This document shows, piece after piece, positions 43,476 to 52,798 of a stretch of 55,192 bases of DNA. Position 1 is the first letter of the stretch. Each line of letters starts with the position of its first letter. Below the pieces are notes generated by a model, which saw only the letters and a program-made list of their open reading frames with translations, did not search any database and was not told the DNA's origin. Source of the DNA: Streptomyces sp. 8K308 (GTDB lineage: Bacteria; Actinomycetota; Actinomycetes; Streptomycetales; Streptomycetaceae); contig NZ_SMKC01000010.1 of NCBI RefSeq assembly GCF_004348315.1, positions 1 through 55,192 on the forward strand. The letters run 5' to 3'. The position numbers were made by a program, and so were the translations under genes.

Positions 43476-43517
43476 ATGACCAAGTACGTGCAGCTGGAGC
43501 GGATCAGGTGGCGGTGA
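43476..43517 (+). CDS. possible 13-codon leader peptide before the LacI-family gene
   Basis: ATG at 43476 starts 7 nt behind a TAGGGT box (43463-43468), the geometry of a leaderless transcript. The frame reads MTKYVQLERIRWR and stops at 43517, 4 nt before the GTG at 43522. The LacI gene has no good Shine-Dalgarno of its own, so this small frame could deliver ribosomes to it by coupling. It may instead be chance; it is too short for codon statistics. Confidence 0.35.
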   Translation: MTKYVQLERIRWR

Positions 43518-43521
43518 TCGG

Positions 43522-44520
43522 GTGGCGGTGACCATCAGGGAGGTGGCCCAGGCCGCCGGGGTCCACGTGTCCACGGTCTCCCGCACCTTCTCGGCGCCGA
43601 ACCTGGTCAACGCCGAGACCAGGGAACGGGTCATCGCGGCCGCCGCGGAGCTGGGCTACCGGCCCAACCTCGCGGCGCGCGCGCTGACCACCGGGCGCAC
43701 CAACAATCTCGGGCTGATCGTCGCGGACATCGCCAACCCGTTCTTCCCGCCGCTGATCAAGGCCGCCCAGTCCTACGCGAGGGTGCGTGGCTACCAGGTG
43801 TTCGTCGCGGACACCGACGAGGACCCGCGGGTCGAGGAGGAGCTGATCGGCACCCTCGCCCGGCAGGTGGACGGGGTGCTGCTGGTCAGCCCCCGGCTGT
43901 CCAACGCGGCGATCGCCAGGCTCGGCGCCGACCTGCCGTTCGCCGTGGTGAACCGCCGGGTCAAGGGCCTGCCCGCGGTGCTGATGGACGTCGGCAGCGG
44001 TGCCGGCGCGGCCGTCGACCACCTGGCCGGGCTCGGACACCGGCGGCTCGCGGTGCTCGGCGGGCCGCGCAGCTCCTGGACCAGCGGGCAGATCCGCCGC
44101 GCGGCGGGCGCCGCGGCCGAGCGGCACGGCGTCGACCTCTCGTACCACGGCCCGAACGCCCCCACCGAGCAGGGCGGCTACCGCGCCGCCGCCGCGGTGC
44201 TCGAGGCCGGCGCGACCGGGGTCATCGCGTACAACGACCTGGTGGCCATCGGCGCCATCGAGGGGCTGGCCGTGGAGGGCGCCGAGGTGCCGCGCGACAT
44301 CAGCGTGGTCGGGGTCGACGACACGGTCGCCGGCCGGCTGAACCACCCGAAACTGACGACCATCGCCATGCCGACCCAGACGGCGGGCCGCGCGGCCGTC
44401 GACCTGCTCCTCCAGGCCATCGACGTGGCGGGCAGCGGCACGGTCCAGATGATCCTCGAGACCGACCTCTTGGTCCGGGAGTCGACGGGCCCGTGTCCGG
44501 CGGTTGACCGGCGGGCCTGA
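43522..44520 (+). CDS. LacI-family transcriptional repressor of the sugar operon
   Basis: A 332-residue repressor. The headpiece VTIREVAQAAGVHVSTVSRTFSAPNLVNAETRERVIAAAAELGYRPN (about 3-50) is the helix-turn-helix and hinge; the rest is a periplasmic-binding-protein-like sensor domain (GLIVADIANPFFPPLIKAA, GVIAYNDLVAIGAIEG, ISVVGVDDTVAG). GTG at 43522, or GTG at 43528, could start it. Divergent from the permease operon with two near-identical operators between, so it very probably represses that operon and itself until the sugar binds. The 182 bp after it lead to sufR. Confidence 0.9.
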   Translation: MAVTIREVAQAAGVHVSTVSRTFSAPNLVNAETRERVIAAAAELGYRPNLAARALTTGRTNNLGLIVADIANPFFPPLIKAAQSYARVRGYQVFVADTDEDPRVEEELIGTLARQVDGVLLVSPRLSNAAIARLGADLPFAVVNRRVKGLPAVLMDVGSGAGAAVDHLAGLGHRRLAVLGGPRSSWTSGQIRRAAGAAAERHGVDLSYHGPNAPTEQGGYRAAAAVLEAGATGVIAYNDLVAIGAIEGLAVEGAEVPRDISVVGVDDTVAGRLNHPKLTTIAMPTQTAGRAAVDLLLQAIDVAGSGTVQMILETDLLVRESTGPCPAVDRRA

Positions 44521-44616
44521 GGAGCGGGGCGGCCCGGGGGCCTCCCCGTCGCGGCCGGGACCACCCTGCGGGGCGGCGGGGAGCGCCTGGAGCGCCCACC
44601 CGACGGCTCCCGCAGG

Positions 44617-44635
44617 TTAGGTTCGCCTTACGTGA
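44617..44635. promoter_or_regulatory. iron-box-like sequence upstream of sufR
   Basis: TTAGGTTCGCCTTACGTGA matches the DmdR/IdeR iron box TTAGGTTAGGCTCACCTAA at 13 of 19 positions; the left half is perfect. It lies about 70 nt before sufR. Iron control of SUF is plausible but this site is weak on its right half. Confidence 0.4.
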
Positions 44636-44689
44636 TGCACTGCATTCGGGCAGGTCAGACCGCGGCTTGCTCGCGTCGCGAGAATTACG

Positions 44690-44703
44690 CAACAATGACG
44701 TTG
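44690..44703. promoter_or_regulatory. SufR operator
   Basis: CAACAATGACGTTG is CAAC-N6-GTTG, the motif reported for SufR autorepression of suf in Streptomyces. Its last base is the first base of the sufR GTG start, so bound SufR would block both promoter and start site. Confidence 0.7.
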
Positions 44704-45452
44704 TGAAAAACCGGAGTGAGCAGCGGGAGGTGCCCGCGGCCGCTGAGGCGGCCGGGACGCGGCAGCGCGTTGCCCGCTCCATTCTCGATCACGGACCGTC
44801 CACCGCCGCCGAGCTCTCCGTGCGTCTCGGGCTCACGCAGGCCGCCGTCCGCCGTCATCTGGACGCGCTGGTCGCCGAGGGCCTGGTGGAGCCGAGGGAG
44901 AAGCGCGTCTACGGGGCGCGCGGTCGGGGCCGGCCGGCCAAGGCCTTCGCGCTGACCGACGGCGGTCGGGACGCCTTCGACCACGCGTACGATGAGCTCG
45001 CCGTGGAGGCGCTGCGCTGGATCGAGCGCGCCGCCGGCGGCGGCGAGCGCGGGGCGGCCGCCGTGCTGGCCTTCGCCAGGGAGCGCGCCGCTGCCCAGGC
45101 CGAGCAGTACCGTTCCTTCCTCGACGCGGCCGCGCCCGAGGACAGGGCGCGCGCGCTCGCCGAGGCGCTGACGTCCTCCGGCTTCGCCGCCGCCGTCCGC
45201 GAGGTCGCGGCGCCGGCCGGCGAGCAGCTGTGCCAGCACCACTGCCCCGTGGCGCACGCGGCGCAGCGCTTCCCGCAGCTGTGCGAGGCCGAGGCCGAGG
45301 TCTTCTCCGACCTGCTCGGCAGCCACGTGCAGCGGCTTGCCACCATCGCCCACGGGGACGGGGTGTGCACGACCTTCGTGCCGAAGGCGGGACACGTCCC
45401 CTCCAAGACCACCACCGCAACCGACAGCACTGCCGGGAGGAACCCAGCATGA
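44703..45452 (+). CDS. sufR: iron-sulfur-sensing repressor SufR
   Basis: A 249-residue ArsR/DeoR-like winged-helix regulator. Residues 22-80 ([44 protein letters not shown]) bind DNA. The C-terminal [20 protein letters not shown] (about 179-198) gives three Cys (C-x3-C-x12-C) expected to hold a [4Fe-4S] cluster; holo-SufR represses the suf operon. GTG at 44703 is chosen: the operator and promoter lie immediately upstream, and the 12 extra codons of the longer frame would be untranscribed. Its TGA overlaps the sufB ATG, so regulator and assembly genes are co-translated. Confidence 0.92.
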   Translation: MKNRSEQREVPAAAEAAGTRQRVARSILDHGPSTAAELSVRLGLTQAAVRRHLDALVAEGLVEPREKRVYGARGRGRPAKAFALTDGGRDAFDHAYDELAVEALRWIERAAGGGERGAAAVLAFARERAAAQAEQYRSFLDAAAPEDRARALAEALTSSGFAAAVREVAAPAGEQLCQHHCPVAHAAQRFPQLCEAEAEVFSDLLGSHVQRLATIAHGDGVCTTFVPKAGHVPSKTTTATDSTAGRNPA

Positions 45453-46870
45453 CGCTCCCCACGGAGACCGCCCACCCCGAGCTCGAGGGCCTGGGCAAGT
45501 ACGAATACGGCTGGGCCGACTCCGACGTGGCCGGCGCCGCGGCCAAGCGCGGCCTGTCCGAGGCCGTCGTCCGCGACATCTCGGCCAAGAAGTCCGAGCC
45601 GGAGTGGATGCTGAAGCTGCGCCTCAAGGGCCTCAAGCTGTTCGGCAAGAAGCCCATGCCGAACTGGGGCTCCGACCTCAGCGGCATCGACTTCGACAAC
45701 ATCAAGTACTTCGTGCGCTCCACCGAGAAGCAGGCCCAGAGCTGGGAGGACCTGCCGGAGGACATCAAGAACACCTACGACAAGCTCGGCATCCCCGAGG
45801 CCGAGAAGCAGCGCCTGGTGGCCGGCGTGGCCGCGCAGTACGAGTCGGAGGTCGTCTACCACCAGATCCGCGAGGACCTGGAGAAGCAGGGCGTCATCTT
45901 CCTCGACACCGACACGGCGCTCAAGGAGCACCCGGAGCTCTTCCAGGAGCACTTCGGCACCGTGATCCCCGCCGGCGACAACAAGTTCGCCGCGCTGAAC
46001 ACGGCCGTCTGGTCCGGCGGTTCCTTCATCTACGTGCCGCCGGGCGTGCACGTGGACATCCCGCTCCAGGCCTACTTCCGCATCAACACGGAGAACATGG
46101 GCCAGTTCGAGCGGACGCTGATCATCGTCGACGAGAACGCCTACGTGCACTACGTCGAGGGCTGCACCGCGCCGATCTACAACTCGGACTCGCTGCACTC
46201 GGCGGTCGTCGAGATCATCGTCAAGAAGGGCGGCCGCTGCCGCTACACGACCATCCAGAACTGGTCGAACAACGTCTACAACCTGGTGACCAAGCGCGCC
46301 GTGGCCTACGAGGGCGCCACCATGGAGTGGGTCGACGGCAACATCGGCTCCAAGGTCACCATGAAGTACCCGGCCGTCTACCTGATGGGCGAGCACGCCA
46401 AGGGCGAGACGCTGTCCGTCGCCTTCGCGGGCGAGGGCCAGCACCAGGACGCCGGCGCCAAGATGGTGCACATGGCCCCCCGCACCTCCTCCAACATCGT
46501 CTCCAAGTCGGTGGCGAGGGGCGGCGGCCGCACCTCCTACCGCGGCCTGATCGAGATCGCCGAGGGCGCGGCCGGCTCCAAGTCCAACGTGCTGTGCGAC
46601 GCGCTGCTCGTGGACACCATCTCCCGCTCCGACACCTACCCCTACGTCGACGTCCGCGAGGACGACGTGACCATGGGGCACGAGGCGACCGTCTCCAAGG
46701 TCAGCGACGACCAGCTCTTCTACCTGATGAGCCGGGGCCTGTCCGAGGACGAGGCGATGGCGATGATCGTGCGCGGCTTCGTCGAGCCCATCGCCAAGGA
46801 GCTGCCCATGGAGTACGCCCTGGAGCTCAACCGGCTGATCGAGCTGCAGATGGAGGGCGCCGTCGGCTGA
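45449..46870 (+). CDS. sufB: Fe-S cluster assembly protein SufB
   Basis: A 473-residue scaffold subunit of the SufBC2D complex on which Fe-S clusters are built. The N-terminal [13 protein letters not shown] and [17 protein letters not shown], the beta-helix core ([36 protein letters not shown]) and the C-terminal [37 protein letters not shown] are all intact. ATG at 45449 with GGGAGG 8 nt upstream. No intein is present, unlike mycobacterial SufB. Confidence 0.96.
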   Translation: MTLPTETAHPELEGLGKYEYGWADSDVAGAAAKRGLSEAVVRDISAKKSEPEWMLKLRLKGLKLFGKKPMPNWGSDLSGIDFDNIKYFVRSTEKQAQSWEDLPEDIKNTYDKLGIPEAEKQRLVAGVAAQYESEVVYHQIREDLEKQGVIFLDTDTALKEHPELFQEHFGTVIPAGDNKFAALNTAVWSGGSFIYVPPGVHVDIPLQAYFRINTENMGQFERTLIIVDENAYVHYVEGCTAPIYNSDSLHSAVVEIIVKKGGRCRYTTIQNWSNNVYNLVTKRAVAYEGATMEWVDGNIGSKVTMKYPAVYLMGEHAKGETLSVAFAGEGQHQDAGAKMVHMAPRTSSNIVSKSVARGGGRTSYRGLIEIAEGAAGSKSNVLCDALLVDTISRSDTYPYVDVREDDVTMGHEATVSKVSDDQLFYLMSRGLSEDEAMAMIVRGFVEPIAKELPMEYALELNRLIELQMEGAVG

Positions 46871-46943
46871 CCGGCGGCCCCGCCCACCCAAGCATTCCCG
46901 TCCGACAACCCGTCCGATCAAGAGAGCGAGCACGACGACACCC

Positions 46944-48125
46944 ATGGCTGAGGCCCAGAGTATTCCGGCCGGCGCCAGCGCGGGCGGAGCGGTCGCGGTG
47001 GCCGCCGAGTCCACCGTCGCCACCCGGATGAGCGCCCCGCCGTCCTTCGAAGTGGCGGACTTCCCCGTCCCGCACGGCCGCGAGGAGGAGTGGCGCTTCA
47101 CCCCCCTCGACCGGCTGCGGGGGCTGCACGACGGCACCGCCGTCGCCGACGGCTCGGTCAAGGTCGCGGTCGAGGCGCCGGACGCGGTCACCGTCACCCC
47201 GGTCGGCCGGGACGACCCCAGGGTCGGCAGGGCCGGGGTGCCCGTCGACCGGGTCGCGGCCCAGGCGTTCAGCTCCTTCGAGAAGGCCACCGTGATCTCC
47301 GTCCCCAAGGACGCGGTGCTGAAGGAGCCGGTCCGGGTCAGCCTGCACGGCGAGGGCGGCGTCACCTTCGGCCACACCGTCTTCGAGATCGGGGCCTTCG
47401 CCGAGGTCGTCCTCGTGCTCGACCACACCGGCGACACCGTCCGCGCGGCCAACGTCGAGTTCCTCGTCGGCGACGGCGCCAAGGTCACTGTCGTCAGCGT
47501 GCAGGACTGGGACGACACCGCCGTGCACTGCTCCCAGCACAGCGCGCTCGTCGGCCGGGACGCCACCTTCAAGTCCGTGGTCGTCACCTTCGGCGGGGAC
47601 GTGGTCCGGCTGCACCCGCGGGTCGCCTACGCGGGGCCCGGCGGCGAGGCCGAGCTGTACGGGGTCTACTTCACGGACGACGGCCAGCACCAGGAGCACC
47701 GGCTCCTCGTCGACCACAACGCGCCGAACTGCCGCAGCAACGTGGCGTACAAGGGCGCCCTCCAGGGCACCGGCGCGCACGCGGTCTGGATCGGCGACGT
47801 GCTGATCCGCGCCTCCGCGACCGGCACCGACACGTACGAGCTCAACCGCAACCTGGTCCTCACCGACGGCGCGCGGGTCGACTCGGTCCCCAACCTGGAG
47901 ATCGAGACCGGCGAGATCGTCGGCGCCGGCCACGCCTCGGCCACCGGCCGGTTCGAGGACGAGCAGCTGTTCTACCTGATGGCCCGCGGCATCCCCGCCG
48001 AGGAGGCCCGCCGCCTCGTGGTGCGCGGCTTCTTCGCCGAGCTGGTCCAGCAGATCGGCGTGCCGGACGTCGAGGAGCGGCTGATCGCCAAGCTGGAGGC
48101 CGAGCTGAAGGCGTCGATCTCATGA
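46944..48125 (+). CDS. sufD: Fe-S cluster assembly protein SufD
   Basis: A 393-residue SufB paralogue. FPVPHGREEEWRFTPLDRL (about 40-58) opens the family; the beta-helix core includes VYFTDDGQHQEHRLLVDHNAPNCRSNVAYKGALQGTGAHAVWIG with the conserved His near 255, and the end ARGIPAEEARRLVVRGFFAELVQQI. ATG at 46944 is 73 nt after sufB; its stop overlaps the next ATG (ATGA). Confidence 0.95.
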   Translation: MAEAQSIPAGASAGGAVAVAAESTVATRMSAPPSFEVADFPVPHGREEEWRFTPLDRLRGLHDGTAVADGSVKVAVEAPDAVTVTPVGRDDPRVGRAGVPVDRVAAQAFSSFEKATVISVPKDAVLKEPVRVSLHGEGGVTFGHTVFEIGAFAEVVLVLDHTGDTVRAANVEFLVGDGAKVTVVSVQDWDDTAVHCSQHSALVGRDATFKSVVVTFGGDVVRLHPRVAYAGPGGEAELYGVYFTDDGQHQEHRLLVDHNAPNCRSNVAYKGALQGTGAHAVWIGDVLIRASATGTDTYELNRNLVLTDGARVDSVPNLEIETGEIVGAGHASATGRFEDEQLFYLMARGIPAEEARRLVVRGFFAELVQQIGVPDVEERLIAKLEAELKASIS

Positions 48126-48460
48126 CCACCGGTGGCTTTGTGAGGGTCTGCGCGCTGGGCGACCTCGAGGAGGACGTGCCCAGGCGCGTGGAGCTCGACG
48201 ACACCCCGGTCTGCGTCGTCCGCACGTCGGGCGAGGTGTTCGCGGTCAACGACATCTGCTCGCACGCGAACGTCTCGCTCTCCGAGGGCGAGGTGGAGGA
48301 CTGCCAGGTCGAGTGCTGGCTGCACGGCTCCAGCTTCGATCTGCGCACCGGCAAGCCCTCCGGGCTGCCCGCCACCCGTCCCATCCCCGTCTACCCCGTC
48401 AAGATCGAAGGAGAGGGGCCCGGCGCCGCCGTGCTCGTCTCCCTCACCCAGGAGTCCTGA
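48122..48460 (+). CDS. Rieske-type [2Fe-2S] ferredoxin of the suf operon
   Basis: A 112-residue Rieske protein of the type often annotated as a non-haem dioxygenase ferredoxin subunit. Cluster ligands are in CSH (about 46-48) and CWLH (about 64-67), with the LRTGKPSGLPATRPIPVYPV loop after them. It is embedded between sufD and sufC, coupled to sufD by ATGA, so it is a part of the SUF operon and may supply electrons or be a client; no dioxygenase is nearby. Confidence 0.93.
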   Translation: MTTGGFVRVCALGDLEEDVPRRVELDDTPVCVVRTSGEVFAVNDICSHANVSLSEGEVEDCQVECWLHGSSFDLRTGKPSGLPATRPIPVYPVKIEGEGPGAAVLVSLTQES

Positions 48461-48469
48461 GGCATCCCC

Positions 48470-49231
<762 letters not shown>

Positions 49232-49316
49232 GCGACGCACGCGCGGCTGCCGGGCCGCGGGTTTCGATGAGAGCTCTGCCGTGCCGCGCGGGCGGAGAAG
49301 CGAACAAGGAGGGCTC

Positions 49317-50576
49317 GTGAGCCATACGCTGCCCGGTCTCCTCGACACCGAGGCGATCCGCAAGGACTTCCCGATCCTGCACCGCACCGTGCACGACGGG
49401 AAGCCCCTGGTCTACCTGGACAACGCGGCCAGCTCCCAGAAGCCGCGCCAGGTGCTCGACGCGCTCGCGGACTACTACGAGCGCCACCACGCCAACGTGC
49501 ACCGCGGCGTCCACGTGCTGGCCGAGGAGGCCACCGCGCTCTACGAGGGGGCCCGCACCAAGGTCGCCTCGTTCATCAACGCGCCGAGCAGGGACGAGGT
49601 GATCTTCACCAAGAACGCCTCGGAGTCGCTCAACCTGGTGGCCAACATGCTGGGCTGGGCCGAGGAGCCCTACCGGGTGGACGACCGCACCGAGATCGTC
49701 ATCACGGAGATGGAGCACCACTCCAACATCGTGCCGTGGCAGTTCCTGGCGCAGCGCACGGGCGCGAAGCTGAAGTGGTTCGGCCTCACCGACGACGGCC
49801 GGCTCGACCTGTCGACCATCGACGAGGTCATCACCGAGCGCACCAAGGTCGTCTCCTTCGTGCTGGTCTCCAACGTGCTGGGCACGGTCAACCCGGTCGA
49901 GGCGATCGTCAGGCGCGCCCAGCAGGTTGGCGCCCTGGTGGTGATCGACGCCTCGCAGGCCGCCCCGCACATGCCGCTCGACGTCCAGTCGCTCGGCGCC
50001 GACTTCGTGGCCTTCACCGGCCACAAGATGTGCGGGCCGACCGGCATCGGCGTGCTGTGGGGCCGGCAGGAGCTCCTGGAGGACCTGCCGCCGTTCCTCG
50101 GCGGCGGGGAGATGATCGAGACGGTCACCATGAGCTCCTCGACGTACGCGCCGGCGCCGCACAAGTTCGAGGCCGGCACGCCGCCGGTCGCGCAGGCCGT
50201 GGGCCTGGGGGCGGCCGTCGACTACCTGAGCGGCATCGGCATGGAGCGGATCGCGGCCCACGAGCACGCCATCACCCGCTACGCGCTCGAGCGCCTCGCC
50301 GAGGTGCCCGACCTGCGGATCATCGGCCCGGTCAGCGAGGAGGACCGGGGCGCAACGGTGTCCTTCACCCTCGCCGACATCCACCCGCACGACGTGGGGC
50401 AGGTGCTCGACGAGCAGGGCATCGCGGTCCGGGTCGGCCACCACTGCGCCAGGCCGGTGTGCCTGCGGTACGGAATTCCGGCGACCACGCGGGCGTCGTT
50501 CTATCTGTACTCCACGCCGGCCGAGGTCGACGCCCTGGTCCGAGGCCTCACCTACGTGCGTGGCTTCTTCGGATAG
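49317..50576 (+). CDS. sufS: SufS-type cysteine desulfurase
   Basis: A 419-residue PLP enzyme that takes sulfur from cysteine as a persulfide for cluster assembly. The PLP lysine is in FTGHKMCGPTGIGVLWG (about 225), the histidine and binding residues in EMEHHSNIVPW (about 125), and the persulfide Cys in RVGHHCARPVC (about 370). GTG at 49317 has AAGGAGGG 4-10 nt upstream and is preferred to an earlier start at 49281. 85 nt separate it from sufC. Confidence 0.96.
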   Translation: MSHTLPGLLDTEAIRKDFPILHRTVHDGKPLVYLDNAASSQKPRQVLDALADYYERHHANVHRGVHVLAEEATALYEGARTKVASFINAPSRDEVIFTKNASESLNLVANMLGWAEEPYRVDDRTEIVITEMEHHSNIVPWQFLAQRTGAKLKWFGLTDDGRLDLSTIDEVITERTKVVSFVLVSNVLGTVNPVEAIVRRAQQVGALVVIDASQAAPHMPLDVQSLGADFVAFTGHKMCGPTGIGVLWGRQELLEDLPPFLGGGEMIETVTMSSSTYAPAPHKFEAGTPPVAQAVGLGAAVDYLSGIGMERIAAHEHAITRYALERLAEVPDLRIIGPVSEEDRGATVSFTLADIHPHDVGQVLDEQGIAVRVGHHCARPVCLRYGIPATTRASFYLYSTPAEVDALVRGLTYVRGFFG

Positions 50577-50590
50577 GGACGGTGTGACGC

Positions 50591-51070
50591 ATGCAGCTGG
50601 GAGCGCTTGAGTCGATGTACCAGGACGTGATCCTGGACCACTACAAGAACCCGCACGGGCGCGGGCTGCGCGACGGCGACGCCGAGGTCCACCACGTGAA
50701 CCCGACCTGCGGCGACGAGATCACGCTTCGGGTGCGGTACGAGGGCGAGACCATCGCCGACGTCTCTTACGAGGGCCAGGGGTGTTCGATCAGCCAGGCG
50801 AGCGCCTCCGTGCTCAACGAGCTGCTGGTCGGCAAGGACCTGGGGGAGGCGCTGGCCATCCAGGGCACGTTCCTGCGCCTGATGCAGTCCAAGGGGCAGG
50901 TCACCCCGGACGACGCGATGGAGGAGGTGCTGGAGGACGCGGTCGCGTTCGCCGGCGTCTCCAAGTACCCGGCGCGGGTGAAGTGCGCGCTGCTGAGCTG
51001 GATGGCCTGGAAGGACGCCACCGCACAGGCCCTGGGCGACAGCCTGGTGAAGGAGAGGACGACGTCATGA
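50591..51070 (+). CDS. sufU: sulfur-transfer protein SufU
   Basis: A 159-residue zinc-dependent sulfurtransferase that accepts persulfide from SufS. Ligands are visible as Cys and Asp of NPTCGDEI (about 38-45), GQGCSISQAS (about 63-72) and VKCALLSW (about 131). It lacks the scaffold function of IscU. ATG at 50591; its stop overlaps the start of the next gene (ATGA). Confidence 0.95.
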   Translation: MQLGALESMYQDVILDHYKNPHGRGLRDGDAEVHHVNPTCGDEITLRVRYEGETIADVSYEGQGCSISQASASVLNELLVGKDLGEALAIQGTFLRLMQSKGQVTPDDAMEEVLEDAVAFAGVSKYPARVKCALLSWMAWKDATAQALGDSLVKERTTS

Positions 51071-51405
51071 GCGACACCGAGACCATCACCGCCAAGCCGG
51101 CGGGCGAGGAGGAGATCCGGGAGGCGATGATGGACGTCGTCGACCCGGAACTGGGGATTGACGTGGTCAACCTCGGCCTGATCTACGGCATCCACGTGGA
51201 CGAGGGTAACGTCGCCACCATCGACATGACGCTCACCTCGGCGGCCTGCCCGCTGACGGACGTCATCGAGGACCAGGCGCGGACGGCGACCGAGGGCCTG
51301 GTGTCCGAGCTGAAGATCAACTGGGTCTGGATGCCGCCGTGGGGCCCGGACAAGATCACCGACGACGGTCGCGAGCAGCTGCGGGCGCTCGGCTTCAACG
51401 TCTGA
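51067..51405 (+). CDS. sufT: metal-sulfur cluster assembly factor (SufT/DUF59)
   Basis: A 112-residue MIP18/DUF59 protein. REAMMDVVDPELGIDVVNLGLIYGIHV and TSAACPLTDVIEDQ, then WMPPWGPDKITDDGREQLRALGFNV, are the family hallmarks. SufT-type proteins help deliver or mature Fe-S clusters. Last gene of the suf operon, coupled to sufU, followed by a terminator. Confidence 0.92.
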   Translation: MSDTETITAKPAGEEEIREAMMDVVDPELGIDVVNLGLIYGIHVDEGNVATIDMTLTSAACPLTDVIEDQARTATEGLVSELKINWVWMPPWGPDKITDDGREQLRALGFNV

Positions 51406-51423
51406 GGGGGCGCGCTTCCTCCC

Positions 51424-51469
51424 CCGGTGCCTCCCGCCGCCCCCGACCGGGGATGGCGGGAGGCACCGG
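51424..51469. terminator. bidirectional terminator after suf operon
   Basis: A 15-bp stem (51424-51438 with 51455-51469; arms CCGGTGCCTCCCGCC and GGCGGGAGGCACCGG), with CCCC/GGGG pairing inside the loop. It lies between convergent sufT and the small zinc protein gene. Confidence 0.85.
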
Positions 51470-51474
51470 CGCGT

Positions 51475-51711
51475 TCAGGCGTGGTCGACCAGCTGGGCGT
51501 GCCCCTTGGCACGGGCGCAGTGGCCGCAGCAGTAGAAGTGGCCGTCCTCCGTCTCCAGGCCGTGGCCCATGATCCGGGTCTGGCAGTTCTCGCAGATCGG
51601 GGCCATGCGCTGGACGGCGCACTCGAAGCTGTCGAAGACGTGGACCTCGCCCGCCGCGCGGACCTCGAAGGCCATCCGATAGTCGTTGCCGCAGACCTCG
51701 CACTCGGCCAT
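51475..51711 (-). CDS. small Cys-rich zinc protein (prokaryotic metallothionein-like)
   Basis: A 78-residue protein with four CxxC/CC groups: CEVC (4-7), FEC (about 30), ICENC (about 40) and CCGHC (about 62-66), a treble-clef or zinc-ribbon pattern. MAECEVCGNDYRMAFEV...HVFDSFECAVQRMAPICENC matches a conserved actinobacterial family often labelled prokaryotic metallothionein. Metal binding is likely, the biological role unknown. ATG at 51711 with GGGAG about 11 nt upstream; 57 longer codons upstream are not coding. It adjoins the suf operon, but on the other strand. Confidence 0.85.
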   Translation of the reverse strand: MAECEVCGNDYRMAFEVRAAGEVHVFDSFECAVQRMAPICENCQTRIMGHGLETEDGHFYCCGHCARAKGHAQLVDHA

Positions 51712-51850
51712 CTGCTCTTCACTCCCTGTGATGTTCCGCTGATGGTATTGCCGCTGTTCGCTGCAAGGATGACCGGAAACTCCCGGGCGGCCCGGGGTGG
51801 CGCGCGGGGTCGTCACTCCACCGGCGTGCGCCGACCAGAGGTGCGTACCG

Positions 51851-51872
51851 GCGTACACATCGTTGTGTACGC
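51851..51872. promoter_or_regulatory. TetR-type operator of the SMR-TetR operon
   Basis: GCGTACACA-N4-TGTGTACGC, two perfect 9-bp arms. It overlaps the TACGCT -10 box (51868-51873), which ends 7 nt before the ATG at 51881, so binding would switch off a leaderless promoter. Confidence 0.8.
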
Positions 51873-51880
51873 TTGTCCAC

Positions 51881-52201
51881 ATGGTCTATCTGACGCTTGC
51901 CGCCGCGATCGCCTCGGAGATCGTGGCCACCACCCTGATGAAGTACAGCGACGGCCTCAGCCGGCTGTGGCCCAGCGTCGGCACCGTCGCTGGCTACCTC
52001 GTCGCCTTCGCGCTGCTCGCCCAGGTGCTCAGGTCCATGGAGGTCGGCGCCGCCTACGCCATCTGGTCCGGCGTCGGCACCGCAGTCGTCGCCCTCGTCG
52101 GCATGTTCTTCCTCGACGAGTCGGCCTCCGCGGCCAAGGTGCTCGGCGTGGCCCTGGTCATCGCCGGCGTCGTCACGCTCAACCTGGGAGGAGCGCACTG
52201 A
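51881..52201 (+). CDS. small multidrug resistance (SMR) efflux protein
   Basis: A 106-residue inner-membrane protein with four transmembrane helices, EmrE/SugE family. The proton/drug-binding Glu is in AAAIASEIVATTLMKYSDGL (E13), and YLVAFALLAQVLRSMEVGAAYAIWSGVGTAVVALVG has the conserved Trp63. It should export cationic compounds or guanidinium-type metabolites as a homodimer; only one SMR gene is present, so not a paired SMR. Its stop shares one base with the start of the tetR gene. Confidence 0.92.
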   Translation: MVYLTLAAAIASEIVATTLMKYSDGLSRLWPSVGTVAGYLVAFALLAQVLRSMEVGAAYAIWSGVGTAVVALVGMFFLDESASAAKVLGVALVIAGVVTLNLGGAH

Positions 52202-52788
52202 TGGCCCGCCGGTACGACCCCGACCGGCGCGAGCGCATCGTCCAGGCCGCCGTCCGGGTCGTCACCGAGCACGGCATCGCCGGCCTCACCCACCGGGCCG
52301 TCGCCGCCGAGGCCGACGTCCCGCTCGGCTCCACCACCTACCACTTCGCCGGCCGCGACGACCTGCTGGCCGCCGCCCTCGACCGGCTGAACGAGATCTG
52401 GCTCGCCGACCTCGCCCGGCGCCTCGCCCGCCACTCCGAGCTGCCGGCGGCCGAGCGGCTCGCCCGCTACGTCACCCACAGCCTCGGCCCCGGCCGCGCC
52501 GAGACCGAGCTCTGCTACGAGCTCTACTTCGCCGGGCTGCGCCGCCCGAGCCTCCGCCCGCTCTCCGCCCGCGTCCTGGACGGCATCGCCGAACTGCTGC
52601 GCCCGCTCGTGCCCGACCCGGTCACCGCCAGGCTGCTGACCGCCGCGCTCGACGGGCTGCTCATCCAACTGCTGCTGAGCGGCCAGCCGTACGACGAGCG
52701 GGAGGCCGTCGCCCTGTTCGAGCGCGCGCTCGCCGGGCCCCCGCCCGCCAGCCGGACCGGTTCGTCCCCGGGCGGGGCCACCCGTTAG
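52201..52788 (+). CDS. TetR-family repressor of the SMR pump
   Basis: A 195-residue regulator. Residues 8-55 ([53 protein letters not shown]) are the TetR helix-turn-helix domain; the rest is an all-helical ligand domain with a Pro/Ser-rich tail. Co-transcribed with the SMR gene (TGATG junction) behind a 22-bp palindrome, so it most likely represses its own operon and responds to a pumped compound. Confidence 0.9.
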   Translation: MARRYDPDRRERIVQAAVRVVTEHGIAGLTHRAVAAEADVPLGSTTYHFAGRDDLLAAALDRLNEIWLADLARRLARHSELPAAERLARYVTHSLGPGRAETELCYELYFAGLRRPSLRPLSARVLDGIAELLRPLVPDPVTARLLTAALDGLLIQLLLSGQPYDEREAVALFERALAGPPPASRTGSSPGGATR

Positions 52789-52791
52789 CGT
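52786..52791 (+). promoter_or_regulatory. -10 box of dapD
   Basis: TAGCGT, whose first three bases are the tetR stop codon, ends 7 nt before the dapD ATG; leaderless geometry. Confidence 0.55.
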
Positions 52792-52798
52792 CATCACC

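Noticed and set aside
44909..47587. 892-residue minus-strand frame across sufR, sufB and sufD
   Set aside because: Antisense shadow; the plus-strand suf genes are certain.
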